Assembly (NCBI GenBank): GCA_902596375.1
Contig: CACJTU010000009.1
Location: 1-36,011 of the forward strand
Length of the DNA: 36,011 nucleotides
Source of the DNA: an uncultured Pelagibacteraceae bacterium
GTDB lineage: Bacteria; Pseudomonadota; Alphaproteobacteria; Pelagibacterales; Pelagibacteraceae
Direction: 5' to 3'
Both the position numbers and the translations under genes were made by a program. The notes under the pieces were generated by a model that was not told the origin of the DNA, did no database searches, and was given only the letters and a program-made list of their open reading frames with translations. This document shows positions 25,922 to 33,971 of the stretch, piece by piece. Numbering within the stretch: position 1 is the stretch's first letter; each line of letters begins with the position of its first letter.

Positions 25922-26919
25922 AGAAAAGAATTTTAATTACTGGTGGTACAGGAACATTTGGAAAGGCATTTGTTAAATATTCATTAAACAAAAGTGATAT
26001 TGAAAAAATATTTGTTTTTTCAAGAGATGAGATGAAGCAATGGAATATGCATAAAAATTTTATAAATCATTCAAAAAAAATATCTTATATCATAGGTGAT
26101 GTAAGAGATTATTCTAGAGTCAATTCTGTAATACGTGATAACAAAATAAATTATATTGTTCATGCTGCAGCGACTAAAATAGTTTTATCTGCAGAATTTA
26201 ATCCTGAGGAGTGTATAAAAACTAATATTAATGGTGCTATCAACATCATTGAAGCAGCGAAATCAAATAATATAAAAAAAGTGATTGCTTTATCTACAGA
26301 TAAGGCCTCAAGTCCTATAAATTTATACGGGTCAACAAAGTTAGCATCAGATAAATTATTTATATCAGCAAATAATAATTTTAAAAATACTACAACTTTC
26401 TCAGTTGTTCGTTATGGGAATGTTATGGGATCTAGAGGGTCTGTGATACCTTACTTTTTAGATATAAAGAATAATCAAAAGTTTCCGATTACAGATTTAA
26501 AAATGACAAGGTTTATGATTTCAATTAAGGATGCAATAAATCTAGTTTTTCAAGTTATGGAAAAATCCATTGGAGGTGAAGTTTTTGTAAAAAAATCACC
26601 ATCAATGAAAATAGTTAATATTGCTAAAGCTATAAATAATAAAGCTAAATTTATTATTACTGGAATTAGACCTGGAGAAAAATTACATGAGCAAATGATC
26701 GGTGTTGATGAGGCTAATTTTACTTATGAGTTCAAAGATCATTATGTAATAATCCCAGCAATTTTAGAAAAAAATAAGTATAAAAATATATTAAGAAATT
26801 CTAAAAAGGTTAAACCAAATTTCATATATTCATCTGATTTAAATAGTGAATGGTTATCAGAAAATAAATTTAGAAAGTGGCTATCCGATTTTAAAAAAAA
26901 TCAAGATGATTTAAATTGA
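25918..26919 (+). CDS. pseB: UDP-N-acetylglucosamine 4,6-dehydratase, inverting type (PseB/CapD-like)
   Basis: The 333-residue extended SDR has GGTGTFGKAF at 9-18, FSRDEMKQW near 34-42, STDKASSPINLYGSTKLASD with T127-D128-K129 and Y137-x3-K141, and a late GIRPGEKLHEQM. This pattern is that of PseB and related 5-inverting 4,6-dehydratases, making a 4-keto-6-deoxy-L-HexNAc sugar nucleotide. HAAATKIVLSAEF differs somewhat from the usual HAAALKHVP. PseC, the aminotransferase that follows in pseudaminic synthesis, is absent; an RmlD-like gene follows instead, suggesting reduction to an L-6-deoxy HexNAc such as L-RhaNAc or a relative. Confidence 0.82.
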   Translation: MKKRILITGGTGTFGKAFVKYSLNKSDIEKIFVFSRDEMKQWNMHKNFINHSKKISYIIGDVRDYSRVNSVIRDNKINYIVHAAATKIVLSAEFNPEECIKTNINGAINIIEAAKSNNIKKVIALSTDKASSPINLYGSTKLASDKLFISANNNFKNTTTFSVVRYGNVMGSRGSVIPYFLDIKNNQKFPITDLKMTRFMISIKDAINLVFQVMEKSIGGEVFVKKSPSMKIVNIAKAINNKAKFIITGIRPGEKLHEQMIGVDEANFTYEFKDHYVIIPAILEKNKYKNILRNSKKVKPNFIYSSDLNSEWLSENKFRKWLSDFKKNQDDLN

Positions 26920-27842
26920 AAAAAAAAATTCTTATTCTAGGTGGAAGTAGTCTAATTTCTGTAAATATAGCTTTTTTTTTAAAAAAAAAATTCGATTTAT
27001 TTTTAGCATGTAATTCAAAAAAACCAAAAATTAAGTCTACAAAAAATTTTTTTACAAATTTTGATAAATATTCATTAAATTTATTAATAGATAATATTAA
27101 GCCTGAAATTGTAATAATTTCATCTGCAAATACAAATATTGAAGATTGTGAAAAAAATAAAAAAAAAACTTTTTTGCTAAATTTTGAACTTGTCAAAATA
27201 GTTACTGACTTATCAAAAAAATATAAATTTAAAATTATTTTTTTTTCTTCAGACCAAGTTTATAAAGATGGTATTGATTTTTCTAACGAAAAAAACAAAT
27301 TAAAACCATTAAATTATTATTCAAAAACAAAAATATTAGCTGAAGACTATATAAAAAAAAAATTAAAATATTATTTAATACTAAGGACGAACTTTTTTGG
27401 ATATGGTCCAAAATATAGAAGCTCGTTTAGTGATTTAATATTAAGCGAAAACAAAAAAAAAATTAAAAAAAATTACTTTGCTGACAATAAGTTTTCTTCA
27501 ATCTATTTGCCTTTTCTAGTTAAAGCTTTAGAAAAACTAATTACAAAAAATGTACTAGGTATTTACAATTTATGCAGCCCGAACTATATGAGCAAATATG
27601 AATTTGCTATTCAATTGACTAAAGAATTTAATTTAGATGGCAAGTATATAAAAAAGGGTTTTTTAAGTAATAATTCTAAATTAGTAAAGCGACCATTGAA
27701 TATGAGTATGAGTAATCAAAAATTAACAAAAAAAATAAATTTCAAAATTCCTAAACTTCAAAAACAAATTTCAATAATGAAAAAAGATCTTAATAAGGAT
27801 TATCATTTATTTATGAAAAAATTAAAAATAGTTAAAAAATGA
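26916..27842 (+). CDS. RmlD-like sugar-nucleotide reductase (SDR)
   Basis: The 308-residue protein starts at TTG, overlapping the previous stop (TTGA). GGSSLIS at 9-15 replaces the usual GxxGxxG with a weak third Gly. SSDQVYK at 111-117 and Y135-x3-K139 in YYSKTK are the SDR catalytic segments, and NLCSPNYMSKYEFA resembles the RmlD C-terminal region. It likely reduces the 4-keto group made by the PseB-like enzyme. A T9-A10 run (26972-26990) lies early in the gene. An alternative is a role in dTDP-rhamnose-like synthesis, but RmlA, B and C are absent here. Confidence 0.75.
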   Translation: MKKKILILGGSSLISVNIAFFLKKKFDLFLACNSKKPKIKSTKNFFTNFDKYSLNLLIDNIKPEIVIISSANTNIEDCEKNKKKTFLLNFELVKIVTDLSKKYKFKIIFFSSDQVYKDGIDFSNEKNKLKPLNYYSKTKILAEDYIKKKLKYYLILRTNFFGYGPKYRSSFSDLILSENKKKIKKNYFADNKFSSIYLPFLVKALEKLITKNVLGIYNLCSPNYMSKYEFAIQLTKEFNLDGKYIKKGFLSNNSKLVKRPLNMSMSNQKLTKKINFKIPKLQKQISIMKKDLNKDYHLFMKKLKIVKK

Positions 27843-28771
27843 ATGTAAAAGGATACAATTGCCAATTATGTGATTCAAAAATTTTTACAAAGATAGCTGA
27901 TTATACATTTAAAAATAAAATTTTTAAAAATAAAATTATTGTAGAGTGTAAAAAATGTTCCTTTAAATCAGTACATCCTATTCCTGATGAAAAACTATTG
28001 GAGGAATATAATAAGAATTATTTTTTAAATGCACATAATGATTTAAAATTAAATACGTTAGAAGAAACTTACTTTAACTGTATAGCAAAATGTAGAATAA
28101 ATTTTCTTGAAAGTAGTATAAAAAAAAACTTGGACTTTAAAAATGTTTTGGAAATAGGTCCAGGCAAAGGTCATTTTTATGAAAATTTTAAAAAAAATAA
28201 CAAGAATGTTAAATACTCTGTTTTGGAAACTGATTTAGGTGCACAAAAAATTTTAGAAAAAAAAAATATAAAAGTTTATGATAAGTATGAAGATTTATCT
28301 GAAAATTATTTTGATTTAATAATTTTTTCACATGTACTTGAGCACGTTGGAGATCCAAACTTATTTTTAAAAAGAATTCATAAATTTTTAAAAAAAGATG
28401 GAATAATTTTTTTAGAAATTCCTTGTTTAGATTATATTTATAAGGATTTAATTGAGCCTCATATTTTTTTTTATGACAAAAATTCACTATCCTCATTATT
28501 ATCCAAAAATAATTTTGAAAATCAGGCTATATCATATTTTGGAAAAAAAATTGAACAAATGAAAAAAAAACCATTACATAAACAGTTTAAGTTTAGATTT
28601 TTATATTTTCTACTAAAATTAAATTTTATCTTTTTTGTAAATCTAAAAGAAGATGAGAAATATAATTTTTTAAATTCAAAATATGAAAAAATACTTGCTA
28701 ATATGTACCAAATGAATGATTTAAATAATGAACCATCCTGGTGGATTAGGGCAGTAGCAACAAAAAACTAA
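27839..28771 (+). CDS. Class I SAM methyltransferase with N-terminal zinc ribbon
   Basis: The 310-residue protein has two Cys pairs, C8/C11 and C37/C40, forming a zinc-ribbon-like domain, followed by a Rossmann methyltransferase core: VLEIGPGKGHF with E105-G111 and FSHVLEHVGDP at about 163-173. This arrangement is seen in sugar-nucleotide C-methyltransferases of the TylC3/NovU type and in related surface-glycan proteins. It is the last gene of the plus-strand array and ends one base from the convergent TylF-type gene. Methylation is likely; C- versus O-methylation is not decided. Confidence 0.75.
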   Translation: MNVKGYNCQLCDSKIFTKIADYTFKNKIFKNKIIVECKKCSFKSVHPIPDEKLLEEYNKNYFLNAHNDLKLNTLEETYFNCIAKCRINFLESSIKKNLDFKNVLEIGPGKGHFYENFKKNNKNVKYSVLETDLGAQKILEKKNIKVYDKYEDLSENYFDLIIFSHVLEHVGDPNLFLKRIHKFLKKDGIIFLEIPCLDYIYKDLIEPHIFFYDKNSLSSLLSKNNFENQAISYFGKKIEQMKKKPLHKQFKFRFLYFLLKLNFIFFVNLKEDEKYNFLNSKYEKILANMYQMNDLNNEPSWWIRAVATKN

Positions 28772-28772
28772 A

Positions 28773-29561
28773 TTAATTTACTCCCATATTAACTATAAAA
28801 GATTTTTGCGACTTACCGTATCTAGAATGCTCAAGTAGATTAATATTATTGTTGATCTTTAACCACTCGTAGGTTGCTTTTTGTTGTCCTTTATTTTTCA
28901 TCCCCTTATATGTAAACCAATCATCAAAGATTATGATTGTGCCATTCTGTAAAAGAGGTGTAATAAAGTTTAATACAGTTTGCGTTGATGAATATAAGTC
29001 ACAATCTATCATTACGATAGCTGCTTTAGTCAAACTGTTGTTTTTTAAAAAATCCTCATTTAGAGACTTTTCATAAAATCCTTCACAAACTATAATTTTC
29101 GATAAATCAAGATTATTTAATTTGCATGATTTTATAAAAAATTCTTTTGATGATTTAAATCTGCCTTGATGAAATCTTGGATGTTCAGCATCATCATTAT
29201 TTTCTTTTGGCAATCCTTCAAATGAGTCAAAAGCAAAATACCTAATTTCATTTTTAATAATAATTTGTTCAAATTTTTTATCAGCGTTTTTTTTATTTTC
29301 GAAGGATTGTTCATTAAACTTTTTTGAATTCCACTTTTTTGCTCCTTCACAAGCATCATAGGCTTCTATAAAGCTAGCTCCTTTAAATACACCAAATTCA
29401 AGATAATCTCCTTCTATGTTTTCAGAAAAAACAAAATCAGCAGCTAAATATATTGGTTGAAAATTTTTCTTTAAAACAAAATCTCTGTTTACTATAGGAT
29501 TTATAATTTTAGATAAAAATTTTAATAGTTTTCTAATGTAAATTTGGATTATATAAGTCAT
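28773..29561 (-). CDS. TylF/macrocin-type O-methyltransferase
   Basis: The 262-residue minus-strand protein has YLEFGVFKGAS at 53-63 (SAM loop), FDSFEGLP at 111-118, the metal-site IDCDLYSST with D186 and D188, and FDDWF at 212-216. This is the TylF (macrocin O-methyltransferase) family, Mg-dependent enzymes that methylate sugar hydroxyls. A basic N-terminal segment precedes the core. It is convergent with the zinc-ribbon methyltransferase (1 base between stops) and divergent from the GT2 gene (37-base gap), so it is transcribed alone. It likely caps or decorates the glycan. Confidence 0.85.
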   Translation of the reverse strand: MTYIIQIYIRKLLKFLSKIINPIVNRDFVLKKNFQPIYLAADFVFSENIEGDYLEFGVFKGASFIEAYDACEGAKKWNSKKFNEQSFENKKNADKKFEQIIIKNEIRYFAFDSFEGLPKENNDDAEHPRFHQGRFKSSKEFFIKSCKLNNLDLSKIIVCEGFYEKSLNEDFLKNNSLTKAAIVMIDCDLYSSTQTVLNFITPLLQNGTIIIFDDWFTYKGMKNKGQQKATYEWLKINNNINLLEHSRYGKSQKSFIVNMGVN

Positions 29562-29598
29562 TTAATTTCTATTTTTAGTGTAAAAGATTTAACATATT

Positions 29599-30483
29599 AT
29601 GAAAAAAAAACTAAATGTTTCTTTAGTAATACCTTCACACAAAGGAAAAAAAAAATTACCAAAATTAATTAATTCAATCAAAGAAAATACATTTTTACCT
29701 AAAGAAATTATTATTTGTGGAACTAATAAAAGTGATATTAATTTAATTAATAAAGAAGATGTAAAGTCATTAAATATCATTTTTTTATTATCTAAAATCA
29801 AAAATCAAGTTTATCAAAGAAAGAAAGCAATTGATAATGCTAAATATGATTTAATTTTTCAATTGGATGACGATGTTATTTTAGAAAAAAATTATATATT
29901 TAATATGAGTAAACACTTTAAACTTGGAAATGAGAAAAAAGTTGTAAGTGCGATTATTTTTACTGATAAAAAAAAGCATCAGGGCATACGATGGAATAAT
30001 GCCTATTATAAAAATTTTTTATTTAGAAAATGTTTATATTTTTTAAATGGATTTCAGAAAATTCGATATATGTCTATTATAAAATCGGGGAGAATCATTC
30101 CTTTAATGCCTAGAGAATTTTTAAATTATCATAAGATGAAAAATTCTAAAAAATTTTTGAAAAATGTTCAATGGGTATGTAGTTCAAATGCTTATTTAAA
30201 AAAATATCACAAAGAAGCTTTTCTATTTCAAACAAATAATAAAAAGTCTTATTTTGAGGATGTTTTTTTTTCACATAGTTTGTATCAAAAAAAATTTAAT
30301 CTTTTAATTGATAGATCATGTGTAGCTTATCATTCTACAAATGACCCAACAAATTTTTTTAATTATAGAAATACAATATCATCGCAATATAATATAGTTA
30401 AATTATTTAAAAAAAATTTATTATTATTTTATTTAGATGTATTTATTTTTTCATTGGTGCATATTTTTATTACTAAAAAATGA
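29599..30483 (+). CDS. Family 2 glycosyltransferase
   Basis: The 294-residue protein opens with VSLVIPSHKG and has QLDDDV with D90-D92 as the metal motif and YFEDVFFS (E220-D221) as the catalytic-base region. A hydrophobic C-terminal segment (about 272-292) may anchor it to the membrane. It should transfer a sugar from a nucleotide donor to the lipid-linked glycan. It begins a short unit with the ATP-grasp and HAD genes, each joined by 4-base overlaps, and is divergent from the TylF-type gene. Confidence 0.85.
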   Translation: MKKKLNVSLVIPSHKGKKKLPKLINSIKENTFLPKEIIICGTNKSDINLINKEDVKSLNIIFLLSKIKNQVYQRKKAIDNAKYDLIFQLDDDVILEKNYIFNMSKHFKLGNEKKVVSAIIFTDKKKHQGIRWNNAYYKNFLFRKCLYFLNGFQKIRYMSIIKSGRIIPLMPREFLNYHKMKNSKKFLKNVQWVCSSNAYLKKYHKEAFLFQTNNKKSYFEDVFFSHSLYQKKFNLLIDRSCVAYHSTNDPTNFFNYRNTISSQYNIVKLFKKNLLLFYLDVFIFSLVHIFITKK

Positions 30484-31364
30484 AACCTAAAATTTTAATT
30501 TCTGGTGCTAACGGGGTAATTATGAAAAGTTTAATTTCTGAACTTAGAAAAAATTTTTATATAATAGGTATTGATATGCATTCAGATGGTGATGCAAGAA
30601 AGTATTGTGATGAATTTTATTCTTCTCCTTTGGGAAATTCTGAAAAATTTATAAGTTTTATAGTTAAATTATCTACAAAAGTTAAATTTATTTTTTTATT
30701 TGTTGATGAAGAGATTCTCAACCTAAATTCTAATAGAAAAAAAATTAAAAATATTGAAGACAAATTAATATTATCAGAATCAAAAACTTTAAATATTTGT
30801 CTCAATAAAAAGAAATTTTCAAATTTTTTTAAAAGTAAAAAAGTGAATGTGCCTTCTTCAAAATTTTCAAATTCAATGGTGGCAAAGCCAATTTATGGTA
30901 GAGGAGGCGCTGGTATTATTAAAATTAAAAATAAAAAAGATTTTCATTTTTTCCAAAAGAAAAAAAATTATATTGTTCAAAAATTAATTAATGGAAAAGA
31001 ATATACAATTGATTGTCTATTTGACTCTAAAGGTAAATTAATTTTTGACTTACCTAGAGAGAGGATCCAAACAAAGGGGGTGAGTATTGTTGGAAAAATA
31101 GTTAGAGATAAAGCTATTTCTAATTTTTTAAGAAATAAAATAGCAAAATATCTTAATTTTTACGGTCCAATCAATGTACAAATTATAAGAGATACTAGAA
31201 ATAAAATTTGGCTGATTGAAATTAACCCTAGGCTATCTGGAAGTATAGAATTTTCTATAAAGGCAGGTTTTAATCCACTTTTATATTTTAAGAGTAAAAA
31301 AACTAAATTTAAAATAAAATATGGAATGGTACTAAGAAGATCTTTTAAAATTTCAAGTGAATGA
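30480..31364 (+). CDS. ATP-grasp protein (carbamoyl-phosphate-synthase-like)
   Basis: The 294-residue protein has an N-terminal Rossmann-like part (ISGANG) and an ATP-grasp core: VAKPIYGRGGAGI with K136 and a glycine-rich loop, EYTIDCLFD for the hinge, and IEINPRLSGS with E247 and N249 binding Mg. It is shorter than most ATP-grasp ligases. The family activates a carboxylate as acyl-phosphate and joins it to an amine or thiol. The neighbours (GT2, HAD and a nearby PIG-L deacetylase) suggest it attaches an acyl or amino-acid group to an amino sugar; this is inference. It overlaps genes on both sides by 4 bases. Confidence 0.8.
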   Translation: MKPKILISGANGVIMKSLISELRKNFYIIGIDMHSDGDARKYCDEFYSSPLGNSEKFISFIVKLSTKVKFIFLFVDEEILNLNSNRKKIKNIEDKLILSESKTLNICLNKKKFSNFFKSKKVNVPSSKFSNSMVAKPIYGRGGAGIIKIKNKKDFHFFQKKKNYIVQKLINGKEYTIDCLFDSKGKLIFDLPRERIQTKGVSIVGKIVRDKAISNFLRNKIAKYLNFYGPINVQIIRDTRNKIWLIEINPRLSGSIEFSIKAGFNPLLYFKSKKTKFKIKYGMVLRRSFKISSE

Positions 31365-32008
31365 AAATTTCAAACATTAGGGGATTAAAAAAAAAAATTA
31401 ATTTTTTTGAAACAATTATTTTTGATCTTGATGACACAATATATAGTCAAAAACATTATGATACACCTGCTTTAAAATTAGTATCAAAATATCTTTCAAA
31501 AGAATTAAATATTAATTCTAGTAAAATATTTAATGAACTAAGAAGTTTAAAAAAAATAAAAAGAGGAAAGCACCCCCTATTAGTTTTTGATAAGTACCTT
31601 AAAAAAATCAAAATAAAAGAAAAACAAAAAAATAAATTAATTAAAAAATCGGTTAATTTATTTCAGTCTTATAATTGTAAAAATCTGAAAAATGTTCCTT
31701 CGTTAAAAAGTATAATTAAATATTTTAATAAAAAAAAAAACTTATTTCTTGTGACTAATGGAAATATTTCTAGACAAAAAAGAAAAATTAAATATTTGGG
31801 AATAAATTCTTATTTTAAAAAAATTTTTATTTTAGATGGTTTAAGTAAACAAATTAAACCTTCAATCAGAGACGTAAAATATTTAGTTAAATACTTAGCC
31901 AGAAGATCGAAAAAAACTGCTGTGTATATTGGTGATAATCAAAAGTCAGATAAAGCTTTTGCCTACAATTTAAAAATAAGTTTTATATATTTTGAATTTG
32001 TTGAGTAA
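31361..32008 (+). CDS. HAD-superfamily hydrolase
   Basis: The 215-residue protein has all HAD motifs: FDLDDT with nucleophile D22 and D24, LVTNGN for motif II, a Lys in KQIKPS for motif III, and YIGDNQKSD for motif IV. An alpha-helical cap lies between motifs I and II (about 30-110). Such enzymes remove phosphate from sugar phosphates or similar compounds. It is coupled to the ATP-grasp gene (ATGA). It could supply the missing phosphatase (GmhB-like) step for a heptose pathway, but its sequence does not look GmhB-specific. Phosphatase activity is likely; substrate unknown. Confidence 0.8.
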   Translation: MKISNIRGLKKKINFFETIIFDLDDTIYSQKHYDTPALKLVSKYLSKELNINSSKIFNELRSLKKIKRGKHPLLVFDKYLKKIKIKEKQKNKLIKKSVNLFQSYNCKNLKNVPSLKSIIKYFNKKKNLFLVTNGNISRQKRKIKYLGINSYFKKIFILDGLSKQIKPSIRDVKYLVKYLARRSKKTAVYIGDNQKSDKAFAYNLKISFIYFEFVE

Positions 32009-32276
32009 AATTAATAAAATTTTACATAAAAATCTTTATTTCCTGTACTTACCTATTCAGGATTTACACTTTTAACCCATACATTAAATTGAATTACTCT
32101 CACTTTTTTTGAATTTCACGCTAAAATAACAATTTTTTATATAAATACTAAAACTTCTCTCAGATTAATAAATTATAAAATTTGCAATTAAACTTTTCAA
32201 ATTCTTAATTATTGGTAGAAATAAATATATTAAATATATATTAATTAAATTAAAATTAATTTAATTAAAAATAGCA
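32009..32276 (+). other. Longest non-coding gap (268 bases)
   Basis: No gene, tRNA or rRNA is visible in this stretch. It separates the HAD gene from the PIG-L gene and so probably contains a promoter for the latter; a TTGCAA at 32182-32187 could be a -35 box but no good -10 follows at standard spacing. A weak 5-bp stem around 32040-32061 (TCCTG/CAGGA) has no T tract. The right end holds the inverted repeat annotated separately. Confidence 0.5.
32241..32268. repeat. Perfect 12-bp AT inverted repeat before the PIG-L gene
   Basis: TTAATTAAATTA at 32241-32252 and its exact reverse complement at 32257-32268 flank the 4-base loop AAAT. The repeat ends 8 bases before the ATG at 32277, in the ribosome-binding region. 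It could be an operator or an mRNA hairpin, but it consists only of A and T, so chance is possible. Confidence 0.5.
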
Positions 32277-32978
32277 ATGATCTTTTCGAATAAAGATAAA
32301 ATATTAGTAATAGTTGCTCATCCAGACGACGATATTTTAGGATGTGGTGGAACTTTACATAAGGCTGTAAAAAAGAAATCTAAAATTAAAGTGATATATT
32401 TTGGAGAGGGAGTTTCCTCAAGATTTCCAATAGGAAAGGAATTGTCAAAAGAAAGTCTGAAAGCTAAGAGGACAAGGGAATTAGAGGCAAAAAAAGCTTT
32501 AAAAGTTTTAAATATTAAAGATTTTAAATTTGGAAATAGATTCTGTACAAAGTTTGATAAATATCCTCTATCAGAGTTTATATCTGAAGCAGAAAAAATA
32601 ATTAGTAATTTTAAACCAAATATAATTTTTACTCATAGCAATAGAGATTTAAATATTGACCATGGAATTGTTCATAAAGCTGTGATGACTGCATCAAGAC
32701 CAAAGATGACAAACACTATAAAACAAATTTATAGCTTTGAAGTTCCATGTAGTTCAAACTGGATTTACGAAGATAAGTTTAATCCAAATGTTTACGTTGA
32801 TATTTCAAAGAGCATAAAAATAAAACAAAAGGCATTTCAGGTATATAAAAATGAGATAAGACCTTTTCCTTTCCCAAGATCGAAGATTGGAATTGATACA
32901 CTAGCAAAATTTAGAGGCATGCAATCAGGCCTTAAGTATGCAGAAGCATTTAGATTGGAAAGAGGCGAATTTTTTTAA
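32277..32978 (+). CDS. PIG-L family N-deacetylase
   Basis: The 233-residue protein has VAHPDDDILGCGG with H15, D17 and D18 (zinc and catalytic residues) and THSNRDLNIDHGIVHKA around H120-H133, which supplies the other zinc ligand. PIG-L/LmbE enzymes remove acetyl groups from N-acetylglucosamine-type sugars. In a glycan island it probably deacetylates a sugar nucleotide or lipid-linked sugar, freeing an amine that could be re-acylated. It is the only gene in this region with a long upstream gap. Its stop overlaps that of the convergent FkbM gene by 4 bases. Confidence 0.88.
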   Translation: MIFSNKDKILVIVAHPDDDILGCGGTLHKAVKKKSKIKVIYFGEGVSSRFPIGKELSKESLKAKRTRELEAKKALKVLNIKDFKFGNRFCTKFDKYPLSEFISEAEKIISNFKPNIIFTHSNRDLNIDHGIVHKAVMTASRPKMTNTIKQIYSFEVPCSSNWIYEDKFNPNVYVDISKSIKIKQKAFQVYKNEIRPFPFPRSKIGIDTLAKFRGMQSGLKYAEAFRLERGEFF

Positions 32979-33940
32979 TGGAAAGAATGTGATTTGTATT
33001 CATTTCCAAAAAGTTTTGAAAGACCAGTTGAAACTGATGTAATAAATCTAACTATTTTATTTTTGTTTTTAAAGAAATTAACAATCTTATTAATTTTTAT
33101 TATCTCTTCTTTAGAAAAGAATTTTTCTAATTTGCAGTCATTTATCAAATCAAATTTATTATAAAGTAATAAAATTAAAATAAATTTTGACATTTTGTTT
33201 GAATCAAAATTTTCATTAGCAAATTCTGGGGTTCTTAAATATAATGCGTCAGCAAATATTGCCTGTCCAAATGAATTTTCATTATTTCTTTCCCATCTTT
33301 TAATTAGAAGAAAATCTATAAATTCAAATTTTTGATTCTTAATGAAATTATTTATATCTCCAAAAATCGGTTGCTCTTCATACATTTTTTGAAATTCTAC
33401 CTCTATTTCTATTCCAATTGTTTCTTTAATAGTATTCACAGATCCGTTTAGTGCCTTTAATTCAGCTCCTTGAATGTCAATTTTTATAAAATCTACTTTT
33501 CTAAGATTTAAATTGTCTAAATAGTTTGCTTCAATATTTAATTCTTTAATGACCTTAAATCTTGCCGAGTTTTTGAATTTAGATAAAAATTTAAAATTCG
33601 GTTTAAAAATTGATGATACCCCAGGGTTGTGACAAATGTTTAAAGTCGTTTCCTCTTTTTTATCGGAAATTAAATATGGATAAACATTATAACTTAAACA
33701 ATCTTTGTTTTTATTTTTGAGTTTATCATGTAGATCTTTATTAGGTTCAAAGCCATGATAATTTAAGATTTTTTTAATTTTTTTCCATCTTGGCTGTATG
33801 TCGTAACTTGAACCAATATCAACAAGTGATATTCCATCTAATTTTGGAAATTCATTTATTTTTTTTATAAAAGTTCTATCGTTAAATAGGTCAATATACT
33901 TGAAAATATAAAGGAAAAATTTTAATATTTTATTTCTCAT
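32975..33940 (-). CDS. FkbM-family methyltransferase
   Basis: The 321-residue minus-strand protein has a SAM-binding LVDIGSSYD at 39-47, GFEPNKDL at 63-70, and the FkbM signature DFIKIDIQGAELKALNG with D155 and E160. FkbM enzymes O-methylate hydroxyls, including those of sugars in surface glycans. The N-terminal 20 residues are hydrophobic and basic. It is convergent with the PIG-L gene and divergent from the Wzy-like gene with a 31-base gap. Fold is clear; target unknown. Confidence 0.85.
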   Translation of the reverse strand: MRNKILKFFLYIFKYIDLFNDRTFIKKINEFPKLDGISLVDIGSSYDIQPRWKKIKKILNYHGFEPNKDLHDKLKNKNKDCLSYNVYPYLISDKKEETTLNICHNPGVSSIFKPNFKFLSKFKNSARFKVIKELNIEANYLDNLNLRKVDFIKIDIQGAELKALNGSVNTIKETIGIEIEVEFQKMYEEQPIFGDINNFIKNQKFEFIDFLLIKRWERNNENSFGQAIFADALYLRTPEFANENFDSNKMSKFILILLLYNKFDLINDCKLEKFFSKEEIIKINKIVNFFKNKNKIVRFITSVSTGLSKLFGNEYKSHSFH

Positions 33941-33971
33941 ATTAGAATATATAACTTATTTATTAAATTAA

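Noticed and set aside
25918-26919. Evidence for pseudaminic acid synthesis
   Set aside because: The dehydratase is PseB-like, but PseC, PseG, PseH and a PseI-type synthase are not seen; the NeuB protein carries the GPDH motif of the NeuB/LegI branch.
32040-32061. Terminator hairpin after the HAD gene
   Set aside because: Only a 5-bp stem with a 12-base loop and no following T tract.
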